A model generated the notes under the pieces. That model worked only from the letters and a program-made list of their open reading frames with translations. It made no database searches and was not told the DNA's origin. DNA of 49,132 bases from a virus. The DNA is taken from positions 1 through 49,132 of IMG/VR virus record IMGVR_UViG_3300006802_013340, one strand, 5' to 3'. The position numbers and the translations under genes were made by a program. Below, piece after piece: positions 16,386 through 22,980 of the stretch; the first letter of the stretch is position 1; every line of letters begins with the position of its first letter.

Positions 16386-17200
16386 TGCTCATCATTCATC
16401 CATCTACGATAGTGCAACTTGCTCTCTTCAAGGTTTTCGTCAAAGCCGTTCTCATCAGGCACTATCAGTTCTGCTTGCATTCTGTCTTGCATCCATGCAT
16501 CTTCCCACGTATAGGAATGAAGTTTCCAATTCTCATCGGTAGAATCGTTAGCACGATACTTATACACGTGTACGTCTGTATAGCCATGATGATTCGTTTG
16601 ACCGGCGACAGTGATGAAGAAGTGTCCGCTTTGCCATTCAACCATGGTGCCTGGATACAAACATAGCCATGCTGCTTGTAAAGTTCCTTGATGACCTTTT
16701 ACGATTTGAGTAGAACCCCAATCGTGATAGTTCCAAGTAATCTCTGAACCGCTATCGATACCGATCTGGTCATAGACTCCGTCATGAAGGTGTTGGATAT
16801 GCTCTACATCTAAGAACACGTCGATGATGCTGGTACGATGTGCCTTTACTTGATCAGTGCGCCTCTCGACTAAAGAGACAGAACATTCAGGTAACTCAAG
16901 CTCCGGAGTTTCGAATGGCTTATCAAAAAACAATGTGTTCCATTCGTGCAACATGGCCTTTTCAAGTGTATCGCAGTTTCCTTTGAGACAGTAGCCGTTC
17001 ATGTCAAACTCACGACCATGGTACATACACGTACGAGACTCGCCTCTACCTTTGACCAAAGAGATCAAAGAACGTTGGTGAGTGCATACGTTACTGAGTA
17101 AGTATGCATTCGGTTCATTTACGAAGATGTACTTCTTATCGAGTTGTTTGACAGGCTCAAACTCTCCGAGCTCTATGTCACTGTTATGACCTATAAACAT
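16382..17200 (-). CDS. Rieske non-haem iron oxygenase, alpha-subunit type
   Basis: 272 aa from ATG at 17200 with AAAGG upstream; the longer frame would run into the preceding desaturase. Rieske [2Fe-2S] ligands are C39-x-H41 (NVCTHQRSL) and C58-x2-H61 (TCMYHGREFD). The catalytic iron site D131-x2-H134-x4-H139 is in FLDVEHIQHLHDGVY. Such oxygenases hydroxylate or demethylate substrates using electrons from a separate reductase, and I find none here. At 272 aa it is shorter than typical ~400-aa alpha subunits. Confidence 0.82.
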   Translation of the reverse strand: MFIGHNSDIELGEFEPVKQLDKKYIFVNEPNAYLLSNVCTHQRSLISLVKGRGESRTCMYHGREFDMNGYCLKGNCDTLEKAMLHEWNTLFFDKPFETPELELPECSVSLVERRTDQVKAHRTSIIDVFLDVEHIQHLHDGVYDQIGIDSGSEITWNYHDWGSTQIVKGHQGTLQAAWLCLYPGTMVEWQSGHFFITVAGQTNHHGYTDVHVYKYRANDSTDENWKLHSYTWEDAWMQDRMQAELIVPDENGFDENLEESKLHYRRWMNDEQ

Positions 17201-17202
17201 GA

Positions 17203-17979
17203 TTAACCTTTCATTCGAATCATTCTGATTACGTAAGCAGTAATATCTATTTGCCACCATTTTTGTCCGCAACTAAAGTTACGCGGGTGTCGATGATGGT
17301 TATTGTGCCAAGTTTCTCCCCAAGAAGGGATCGCCCATAACCAGTTATTGGCAGACTGATCTGGTGTATTATATGTCCTAAAAGAACCGAGCGAGTTAGG
17401 CTTATGTCCTATATAATTTACAACGTTTGACATGACTGCAGTCACGGCTGCCGGTGCGAGGTGACCAAAGATCATGAGGTATGGACCACCGATCAGCAAT
17501 AACGCAATACTCCATAGTGCTATTATACCAAAATAATAGCGATGAAGGAACTGCTGGTATCGATTTGTGATCAAGTCTCTCATCCTCCATTTGACTTCAT
17601 CATCAACTCCCGACTCATAGTCGAGTTTAAATACGTTTAGTCCTTGATACAAAGGACTGTGAGGGTCATCCTTCTTATCTGATTTCAGGTGATGACATAG
17701 GTGGATGGCGACCCATGCGATAGGACTTCCTGTACCAGCGAGTGAGCCAAAGAATGAGAAGAGCTTGACGATGTATGGATGTGTCTTATAGCTCTGATGA
17801 GTAAGGTTACGATGGAAAGTCGCGACGATCCCAAGTGAGCCATATACAAAGTAACCGAGTACGATAAGACCAACGATCTGTAGGTCAATACCATACGTCA
17901 CGAACCCGATAAGGCTCATGATGAGTGAAAAGATTAAGAAAGCTTGGGCGCCGTTGGTGCTAGATGCTAGGTACTTCAT
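17203..17979 (-). CDS. membrane fatty-acid desaturase, copy 4
   Basis: 258 aa with HRNLTH (56-61), HLCHH (93-97; Leu-Cys in the second box) and HNNHH (225-229). KSDKKDDPHSP follows box 2. Four or more hydrophobic segments. Overlaps the upstream desaturase by 4 bp; the Rieske gene starts 2 nt past its stop, so these three oxygenases are co-translated. Confidence 0.88.
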   Translation of the reverse strand: MKYLASSTNGAQAFLIFSLIMSLIGFVTYGIDLQIVGLIVLGYFVYGSLGIVATFHRNLTHQSYKTHPYIVKLFSFFGSLAGTGSPIAWVAIHLCHHLKSDKKDDPHSPLYQGLNVFKLDYESGVDDEVKWRMRDLITNRYQQFLHRYYFGIIALWSIALLLIGGPYLMIFGHLAPAAVTAVMSNVVNYIGHKPNSLGSFRTYNTPDQSANNWLWAIPSWGETWHNNHHRHPRNFSCGQKWWQIDITAYVIRMIRMKG

Positions 17980-18743
17980 CTTGCTACTGCCTTTATAAGA
18001 TAAACAACGGGGTCAATTTCCCACCACTTATGGTGTGTACTTAACTTTGAAGGTTCTCCATGATGGTTATTATGCCATGCTTCACCAAAGTTTAAGAACC
18101 ACAACCAAAAGTTGTTTGTACTCTGATCTTTTTTATGATAGTTTTTGTAACCAGACTTATGATTAAAATAATTGAAGAGGTTGAAACTTACCTCTAACAT
18201 TAAGATAGGCAACACATAGATGAAGTAAAAAACATCAAAGCTGACTAACATCAACGGGACGACTACAGCTGCCACGATCAGCCAATAATAGGTGTTGATG
18301 AAAACCTGTTCCTTATTCATCAAGCTTTTGACGAGAAGCGGATTCATCTTAAACTCATAAGACACACGTAAGTTATCATAAAAGCCAAAAAGCTTGAAAC
18401 CTTGGCTGATAGGACCGATAGGATCTTCGTGTGTATCAGCCTTTGCATGATGCATGCGATGCACATAGACCCAACCAATAGGACTACCACGAGTGCAGAG
18501 TATCGAGATGAGAGTAAAAAATCTAAGTAGCCATTTACTCTTAAACTTAAAATAACTGTGTGAATAGTAACGATGCATCATCATGTGCATGCCTATGATG
18601 TTCAACACAAAGAAAGACGCAATCATCATCAATGCATGATCGAGAGTAAACTCAATGAAGAACACACCAATGATCGCGATGCACGACAAGAGAGCGTGCA
18701 CGATTGCGACCGATCGAGTGGATGCTTTAAATAGGTTTGTCAT
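17976..18743 (-). CDS. membrane fatty-acid desaturase, copy 5
   Basis: His boxes HRYYSH, HRMHH and HNNHH lie at about 57-62, 95-99 and 224-228 counted from the ATG at 18743 (255 aa); a GTG two codons earlier is possible. HEDPIGP replaces the usual DPHSP after box 2. The ATG comes 6 nt after a GATAAATA box that includes the upstream stop, the same junction as before copy 1. Keeps all eight conserved His. Confidence 0.88.
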   Translation of the reverse strand: MTNLFKASTRSVAIVHALLSCIAIIGVFFIEFTLDHALMMIASFFVLNIIGMHMMMHRYYSHSYFKFKSKWLLRFFTLISILCTRGSPIGWVYVHRMHHAKADTHEDPIGPISQGFKLFGFYDNLRVSYEFKMNPLLVKSLMNKEQVFINTYYWLIVAAVVVPLMLVSFDVFYFIYVLPILMLEVSFNLFNYFNHKSGYKNYHKKDQSTNNFWLWFLNFGEAWHNNHHGEPSKLSTHHKWWEIDPVVYLIKAVAR

Positions 18744-18748
18744 AATCA

Positions 18749-19324
18749 CTATTTATCTACCCACCGGATAGCTTCCCAGTTAGGCTGGTAGCTCTCATCG
18801 ATATTACGGTATAGTAGCCATTGCTTTGTATACTGTATCTCAACTGGAAACTCAACGATCTGTGGCTTACTGCCATGGAAAAGTCCACCTGGACCTTTTC
18901 GTTTTACGATGCCCGTTCCAGTCCTCATGAAGTTATGTCTTAGCTTCTGATTATACTCATTGAAGCTAACTGCAAAGGTCTTCATGCCTCTTCGTTTGGC
19001 CCATTCTAATTGCTCAGGCAAGATAACACCACCGAGTAAAAACTTACCTCTATGCTCTTCATTGACCCAACTACGAACTCCGCCGAGTGCAACGTATGGA
19101 TCAAACTGAGAAATATAAATCCCTGACCCGATGCATATCTTATCGTTTATCTTTAAGAAGTAATACGTACCGTTGTCTCCGCTTAACCTCTTTTTGTCTC
19201 CATACAAAAGGTCTGGAAGAGTACGCATGTTGACATGTGCAGGATCATCGATACACAGACTCGCATCACGGATAAAATCCATGACTTCTTCTTTATCAAG
19301 GTCAGTGTATTCAAAGATCTGCAT
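18749..19324 (-). CDS. GNAT-like acyltransferase
   Basis: 191 aa. The core SGIYISQFDPYVALGGVRSW, NEEHRGKFLLGGVILPEQLEWAKRRG and FNEYNQKLRHNFMR follow the GNAT order: strand, acyl-donor-binding loop (HRGK-x3-GG, in place of R/Q-x-x-G-x-G/A), helix, then strand. The donor could be acyl-ACP or acyl-CoA. It is the first protein gene after the tmRNA and starts 10 nt past the 3' hairpin, with no clear ribosome-binding site. It heads the coupled lipid operon. Confidence 0.6.
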   Translation of the reverse strand: MQIFEYTDLDKEEVMDFIRDASLCIDDPAHVNMRTLPDLLYGDKKRLSGDNGTYYFLKINDKICIGSGIYISQFDPYVALGGVRSWVNEEHRGKFLLGGVILPEQLEWAKRRGMKTFAVSFNEYNQKLRHNFMRTGTGIVKRKGPGGLFHGSKPQIVEFPVEIQYTKQWLLYRNIDESYQPNWEAIRWVDK

Positions 19325-19334
19325 GGTAAATGGT

Positions 19335-19737
19335 GCAGGTTTTTTGGTGATAAGGGAAACCTGCCAGAAACCTCATCTAGTGCTTACGCTGCTAGAGCAA
19401 ATACCTCATCATTGGCATTTATACTTTTTGCTTCTTCGGCCGAGTAGTCCCAACCCTAACGTCTTTCACATTGACGTGCTGTCCACTCTGTTACTCATTG
19501 CCCTGTCGAAACCAGTACACCCCCATCATAAACATATAGTTTGGATCTTACTATGAGCATTGTTATCTCATTCGCCAGTAGACTATATGCTTATGGTGGA
19601 GGTGGGCGGAATCGAACCGCCGTCCAAGACACCTTTCTCATTGCTTCATACAGCAATAAATTTTGGATCAGATAGCTGGGTTTGCTCGCTCTAGGCATCC
19701 GGTGAAGACGATACATTACTGCTCGTCAGATCCAAAA
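19335..19737 (-). ncRNA. ssrA: permuted two-piece tmRNA (ssrA)
   Basis: On the minus strand the acceptor piece comes first. It ends at 19594 with GGCGGTTCGATTCCGCC (T-arm), acceptor strand CACCTCC, discriminator A and an encoded CCA. After a 69-nt intervening segment the coding piece begins at 19524 with GGGGGTG, which pairs with CACCTCC and gives the G3-U70 wobble that marks alanine identity; CTGGTTTCGACAGGG follows. The tag frame (19416-19384) reads ANDEVFALAA then TAA. TTTTGGATC/GATCCAAAA stems close the acceptor piece and an 8-bp stem (19335-19342 with 19357-19364) ends the coding piece. tmRNA with SmpB rescues stalled ribosomes. The permuted order is known from alphaproteobacteria and some betaproteobacteria and cyanobacteria. 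Exact ends are estimates. Confidence 0.93.
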
Positions 19738-19742
19738 CCATC

Positions 19743-19771
19743 ATTATACTACGCTTTTATCTATATGTACA
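19743..19771 (-). promoter_or_regulatory. tmRNA promoter TGTACA-17-TATAAT
   Basis: TGTACA (19766-19771) and TATAAT (19743-19748) on the minus strand, 17-bp spacer. It places the transcript start near 19736, just ahead of the acceptor piece, so the phage tmRNA is expressed from the same promoter type as the replication genes. A TTTAGTTCTA tract lies just upstream. Confidence 0.8.
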
Positions 19772-19787
19772 TATAGAACTAAAGTAT

Positions 19788-20651
19788 TTATTTCCAAAGT
19801 TTTCTTGATTCGTTCTTTGTCTTGTCAGAGAGTGGAACATAATCGAGTTCTTCTGCGATCTGATCGTTATTATAACACCATTCAAAGAACTCGTACACTG
19901 CTTTTGTGTTCTTTCCGTCTGGATATACGATGATGAATGTCTGTGCTGTGATAACCCAGTCACCAGACTTGAACGTATCGGCACTTGGTGCTATACCATT
20001 AAGCGTAGTTGTTGTAAGATCATTTTGTTTGGCATAAGCGTATTCAACATATCCGATGGTTCCTTTTACTTGTTGAACCATAGCAGCCACGCCTGCATTA
20101 CCTTTTCCGCCGACAGCATTGCCTAACCACTTTACAGCTTTACCAGGTTTCAACTTAAATTCTTTTGAGTTGTCAGCGAGGTATGTAGTAAAGATCGCAG
20201 TAGTTCCAGATCCATCAGATCGATGAGCGATCGTGACAGGCATGTCTGGTAGACTTGAATCGACCTCTTTCCAATTCTTTACGTCACCAGAAAATAAGCG
20301 CGCGACTTGATCAGTCGTAAGGTTGAGTTGATTTTTTTCTACTCCGGGTAGATTCACTACGATAACTACACCGCCCATGACGGTGGGAAATTGAACTTGA
20401 CCGTTCTTTTCAAGGTCTTCTTTTTTGACAGCCACATCAGATGCACCAAAGTCAACGGTCTTTGAGTTGATCTGTTTGATGCCACCACTCGAACCGATGG
20501 ACTGATAGTTAATCTGTTTGCCAGTTTGTTTTTCGTATTCTGCTGCCCACTTAAAGTAGACAGGAGCAGGAAACGATGCACCCGCACCAATCGTAGCTGC
20601 GTGTGAAGTGAGTGTGAATAATGCTGCTAGAGCCGCGATGATTGATTTCAT
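19788..20651 (-). CDS. pstS: periplasmic phosphate-binding protein PstS
   Basis: 287 aa with a Sec signal peptide (MKSIIAALAALFTLTSHA, cleavage near 18). IGAGASFPAPVYFKWAAEYE, IGSSGGIKQI, VDFGASDV and HRSDGSGTTAIF are the conserved phosphate-binding blocks; GTIGYVEYAYAKQN and TTFI-like strands follow, and the C-terminus RKLWK matches bacterial PstS. It would feed the host PstCAB importer and raise phosphate uptake, a known phage auxiliary gene. A Pho-box-like promoter, an inverted repeat and AAAGGAG precede it. The sequence looks proteobacterial. Confidence 0.93.
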   Translation of the reverse strand: MKSIIAALAALFTLTSHAATIGAGASFPAPVYFKWAAEYEKQTGKQINYQSIGSSGGIKQINSKTVDFGASDVAVKKEDLEKNGQVQFPTVMGGVVIVVNLPGVEKNQLNLTTDQVARLFSGDVKNWKEVDSSLPDMPVTIAHRSDGSGTTAIFTTYLADNSKEFKLKPGKAVKWLGNAVGGKGNAGVAAMVQQVKGTIGYVEYAYAKQNDLTTTTLNGIAPSADTFKSGDWVITAQTFIIVYPDGKNTKAVYEFFEWCYNNDQIAEELDYVPLSDKTKNESRKLWK

Positions 20652-20664
20652 TTGTTCTCCTTTT

Positions 20665-20685
20665 ATGTAAGCCCTATGCTTACAT
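20665..20685. promoter_or_regulatory. inverted repeat in pstS leader
   Basis: ATGTAAGC and GCTTACAT, perfect 8-bp arms around a 5-bp centre, 13 nt before the pstS ATG. It could be an operator or an mRNA hairpin in the 5' leader close to the ribosome-binding site. Confidence 0.55.
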
Positions 20686-20688
20686 CGT

Positions 20689-20723
20689 TATCTATGGGGA
20701 GAATTGTTACGAGGGTATTACAA
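20689..20723 (-). promoter_or_regulatory. Pho-box-like promoter of pstS
   Basis: On the minus strand TTGTAAT and TCGTAAC are 7-mers with an 11-bp repeat period (20717-20723 and 20706-20712), like PhoB half-sites. A TAGATA box (20689-20694) lies 11 nt further on, where a -10 would sit when PhoB replaces the -35. Match to consensus CTGTCAT is only partial. Confidence 0.45.
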
Positions 20724-20732
20724 TCGCATGTT

Positions 20733-21149
20733 TTACGAAATATTTTTCCATTTCACTTGGCCTGCAGCAGGATGGCCAGATGGATACTTCTCATTATCCT
20801 TATTTGTAAAATGCTCTACACCAACAACTTTACGACCACTCATACCAATATGAAAATCAATACGATGACGTACACCTTGATTACCCGTCACAGCATGAAT
20901 CGTGTGCATGTCATACTTATTTCCAACAGAAGACTTCTCTACAGAATGTGCAAAGCCTTGTTGTCCAGCACCCATGATGTGTTGCTTATATAACGGGTGC
21001 TTCATCACAACATTCATGGTTGCACGACCAAAGTGCTGCATAGCTTCTTTACCACTCATCACCTTAGGCTTACCAGACGCATCCCTTTTCGGAGGCTCAG
21101 GCATCTTTGTTGCAGCCATCTCTGCGATGTGACTTCTAAAGTTTTTCAT
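20733..21149 (-). CDS. 138-aa hypothetical protein
   Basis: Starts MKNFRSHIAEMAATKMPE. His- and Lys-rich with a C-terminal alpha/beta part (residues about 80-138: HAVTGNQGVRHRIDFHI and GRKVVGVEHFTN). No family recognised. A late-type TATAAATA lies 50 nt upstream. Its N-terminal style (short, basic, Met-rich) is like proteins found beside structural genes in T4-like marine phages, so it may be a late or virion-associated protein. Confidence 0.6.
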   Translation of the reverse strand: MKNFRSHIAEMAATKMPEPPKRDASGKPKVMSGKEAMQHFGRATMNVVMKHPLYKQHIMGAGQQGFAHSVEKSSVGNKYDMHTIHAVTGNQGVRHRIDFHIGMSGRKVVGVEHFTNKDNEKYPSGHPAAGQVKWKNIS

Positions 21150-21152
21150 TGA

Positions 21153-21200
21153 TTATTGGACGTTGTTGTGTATCCATTGCCAGTATTCTTCTACTGTCAT
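21153..21200 (-). CDS. possible 15-aa leader peptide
   Basis: ATG at 21200 preceded by a consensus AGGAGG 7 nt upstream, encoding MTVEEYWQWIHNNVQ and a stop 3 nt before the next gene. The late promoter box TATAAATA overlaps its ATG, so it could be translated only from upstream transcripts. It may be a coupling peptide; weak evidence because it is so short. Confidence 0.3.
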   Translation of the reverse strand: MTVEEYWQWIHNNVQ

Positions 21201-21207
21201 ATTTATA
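21200..21207 (-). promoter_or_regulatory. T4-type late promoter (TATAAATA)
   Basis: Exact octamer on the minus strand, 50 nt before the ATG at 21149. It overlaps the spacer and ATG of the tiny ORF at 21153-21200. Confidence 0.6.
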
Positions 21208-21211
21208 CCTC

Positions 21212-21337
21212 CTAAAAAATCTTGTTGAGTAACCAAATGATCAAGAATACGAGACACATAAAGCACACGCCTAAGACGAAACCAGCAGCAAAGTAATGCT
21301 GATTCGTCAATGCGAACTTTATAGTAGACTCAATCAT
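21212..21337 (-). CDS. 41-aa single-pass membrane protein
   Basis: ATG at 21337, overlapping the desaturase stop by 8 bp. A strong hydrophobic segment spans about residues 16-38 (AAGFVLGVCFMCLVFLIIWL), ending LNKIF. Likely a small inner-membrane protein co-translated with the sixth desaturase. Function unknown. Confidence 0.5.
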   Translation of the reverse strand: MIESTIKFALTNQHYFAAGFVLGVCFMCLVFLIIWLLNKIF

Positions 21338-22088
21338 TTGCCTTTGTTGAGATCAATCGTATAAGCTGCCAACCAAAGTCAAACTCCCACCACTTCTGTC
21401 CGAACTTAGCAGACGATGCCTTATGGTGATGGTTATTATGCCATCCTTCTCCCCATAAAAAGTATCCAGTGAATATGTTGTTTACGCTCTTATCTTTTGT
21501 CTCATAGCTCCTATAGCCAAAAGAATGGTTTACTGTATTTACAAGGCCTCCTGCCACAAACAGCAAGATGCCAGGAGTCAAGTACGCATATGTGATAGCA
21601 TAAGGTTCAATAACTAGCAAAAGCAACACGTACAACCCTGAAACGGCCCAATGGTACTTATGTAAGAAAGATATGTAAGGTGACCTTATCATGTCAGGAG
21701 CATTCGTGATAAAGAATTTAGGCGGTTTATCCTCTATCATACGAAAGATGATACGAAACCATGACACGTGTATTGGGCTGTGAGGATCCTTAGCCTCATC
21801 AGAGTATCGATGATGGGCTCGATGCACTGCTACCCATATGATAGCACTCGTAGAAGAAAACAGCGTGAACAAGAGTACCATCGGGTTGATGATCCAAGCT
21901 GATGCTTCGAAACTACGATGAGTTAGATACCTATGAATGATAACAGTATCAATCACTCCCAAGACAAAGTAGATCGATAAGACGATCGACCATTCTAGCC
22001 ATCCTCCTGTCAGGATCGTATAGACGAGAGAAAGCACGCCTAAGATGGCAAATATCTCTTGACTTTTCTTACTTGGAGCTAGGTTCAT
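21330..22088 (-). CDS. membrane fatty-acid desaturase, copy 6
   Basis: 252 aa from ATG at 22088. His boxes HRYLTH, HRAHH and HNNHH (about 52-57, 89-93 and 217-221 from this start), with SDEAKDPHSP after box 2 and KFGQKWWEFDFGW at the end, as in the other copies. It is separated from the other five by pstS and the tmRNA. TATAAATA ends only 6-7 nt before the ATG, so the late transcript may be leaderless. The pattern is that of delta-9-type desaturases. Confidence 0.88.
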   Translation of the reverse strand: MNLAPSKKSQEIFAILGVLSLVYTILTGGWLEWSIVLSIYFVLGVIDTVIIHRYLTHRSFEASAWIINPMVLLFTLFSSTSAIIWVAVHRAHHRYSDEAKDPHSPIHVSWFRIIFRMIEDKPPKFFITNAPDMIRSPYISFLHKYHWAVSGLYVLLLLVIEPYAITYAYLTPGILLFVAGGLVNTVNHSFGYRSYETKDKSVNNIFTGYFLWGEGWHNNHHHKASSAKFGQKWWEFDFGWQLIRLISTKAND

Positions 22089-22094
22089 ACACAA

Positions 22095-22102
22095 TATTTA
22101 TA
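22095..22102 (-). promoter_or_regulatory. late promoter for desaturase 6
   Basis: TATAAATA on the minus strand inside the palindromic stretch ATATTTATAAATA. It overlaps by four bases the plus-strand late box at 22099-22106. Confidence 0.65.
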
Positions 22103-22106
22103 AATA
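22099..22106 (+). promoter_or_regulatory. late promoter for exported-protein run
   Basis: TATAAATA on the plus strand, 76 nt before the GTG start at 22183. Shares bases with the opposing box, so polymerase can initiate from only one side at a time. Confidence 0.6.
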
Positions 22107-22142
22107 GCTTATAAGCTTGGGAAGCGACTTGAACACCTTCAG

Positions 22143-22172
22143 TTATGTTACATTATACCATAAAACATAACT
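22143..22172 (+). promoter_or_regulatory. stem-loop in 5' leader of the exported-protein run
   Basis: GTTATGTT and AACATAAC form an 8-bp perfect stem around a 14-nt loop, ending just before the GGAGG of the gene at 22183. A transcript from the late box would carry it, so it may affect mRNA stability or ribosome access. Confidence 0.45.
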
Positions 22173-22182
22173 GGAGGACACC

Positions 22183-22980
22183 GTGCGCAAAGTCATAGCT
22201 GCGTGTATATTATGCGTGACAGCATCTGTAAGTGCTCAAACATACGATAGCACAACTCGCGTAGACACTAATAATGACTCTACGTCTACGAGTACTGTCA
22301 CGAGCACTAATACAAACACTAATAATAACACCAACGTCAATACGAACACAACGACGGTGGATAGTACTTCGACTGCTACGAACACAAATAATAATACGAA
22401 CGTGAACACGTCTACATCGACGAGTACTGCGACGTCCACGAACACGAATAACAATAGTAACGTTAACACAAACACGAGTACAAGTACAAATACGAACGTC
22501 AATCAGAATGTAAACTCTGGTGACATGACGAACCGTAACATCAACGACTCAAAAGTTGAGCAGACGGTAAAGTCTCCGCCTCCTACTGCCGTGGCACCAG
22601 CAATGATGAGCGGTGGTGGTAATGACTTGTGTACCACTGGTGTCAGTGGTGCTGTGCAGACTCAGATCCTCGGCATCTCTGGTGGCTCAACCGTCAGAGA
22701 CTTAAACTGTGAGAGATTGAAGAACGCTAAGACTCTCTATGACATGGGAATGAAGGTTGCGGCAGTGTCAGTGATGTGTCAAGATCGTAGGGTCTTTGAT
22801 GCGATGTGGCATGCTGGTACACCTTGTCCGTTTGAAGGTCAGATTGGTGAAGCTGCGAAGAAGGCTTGGTCAGAATGGCCAGATCGTGTCCCTAAACCAG
22901 AAACAACGAAAGAAGATGCAGGCTATCAAAAGATCCTTATTGGCATTGGTCTTGCTGCTGTGCTCGGCGTCATATTCTAA
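22183..22980 (+). CDS. exported Asn/Thr/Ser-repeat protein with C-terminal membrane anchor
   Basis: 265 aa, GTG start with GGAGG upstream. A signal peptide (about residues 1-18) is followed by residues 19-120 made almost only of N, T, S, V and D in repeats such as TNTNNNTNVNT. Then comes a Cys-containing domain (LCTTGVSGAVQTQILGISGG ... CQDRRVF ... GTPCPFEG) and a hydrophobic tail (KILIGIGLAAVLGVIF). Codons vary between repeats, so the repeat is kept at protein level. It is probably on the envelope or virion surface; function unknown. Late-type promoter upstream. Confidence 0.75.
   Translation: MRKVIAACILCVTASVSAQTYDSTTRVDTNNDSTSTSTVTSTNTNTNNNTNVNTNTTTVDSTSTATNTNNNTNVNTSTSTSTATSTNTNNNSNVNTNTSTSTNTNVNQNVNSGDMTNRNINDSKVEQTVKSPPPTAVAPAMMSGGGNDLCTTGVSGAVQTQILGISGGSTVRDLNCERLKNAKTLYDMGMKVAAVSVMCQDRRVFDAMWHAGTPCPFEGQIGEAAKKAWSEWPDRVPKPETTKEDAGYQKILIGIGLAAVLGVIF

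Noticed and set aside
19173-19556. 127-aa plus-strand open frame
   Set aside because: It lies across the coding piece of the tmRNA and the start of a GNAT-like gene on the other strand; tmRNA structure explains the sequence and no ribosome-binding site is seen.
22236-22502. 88-aa minus-strand Val/Leu-rich frame
   Set aside because: It is the complement of the Asn/Thr repeat; hydrophobic character is a by-product of ACN/AAY codons read backwards.
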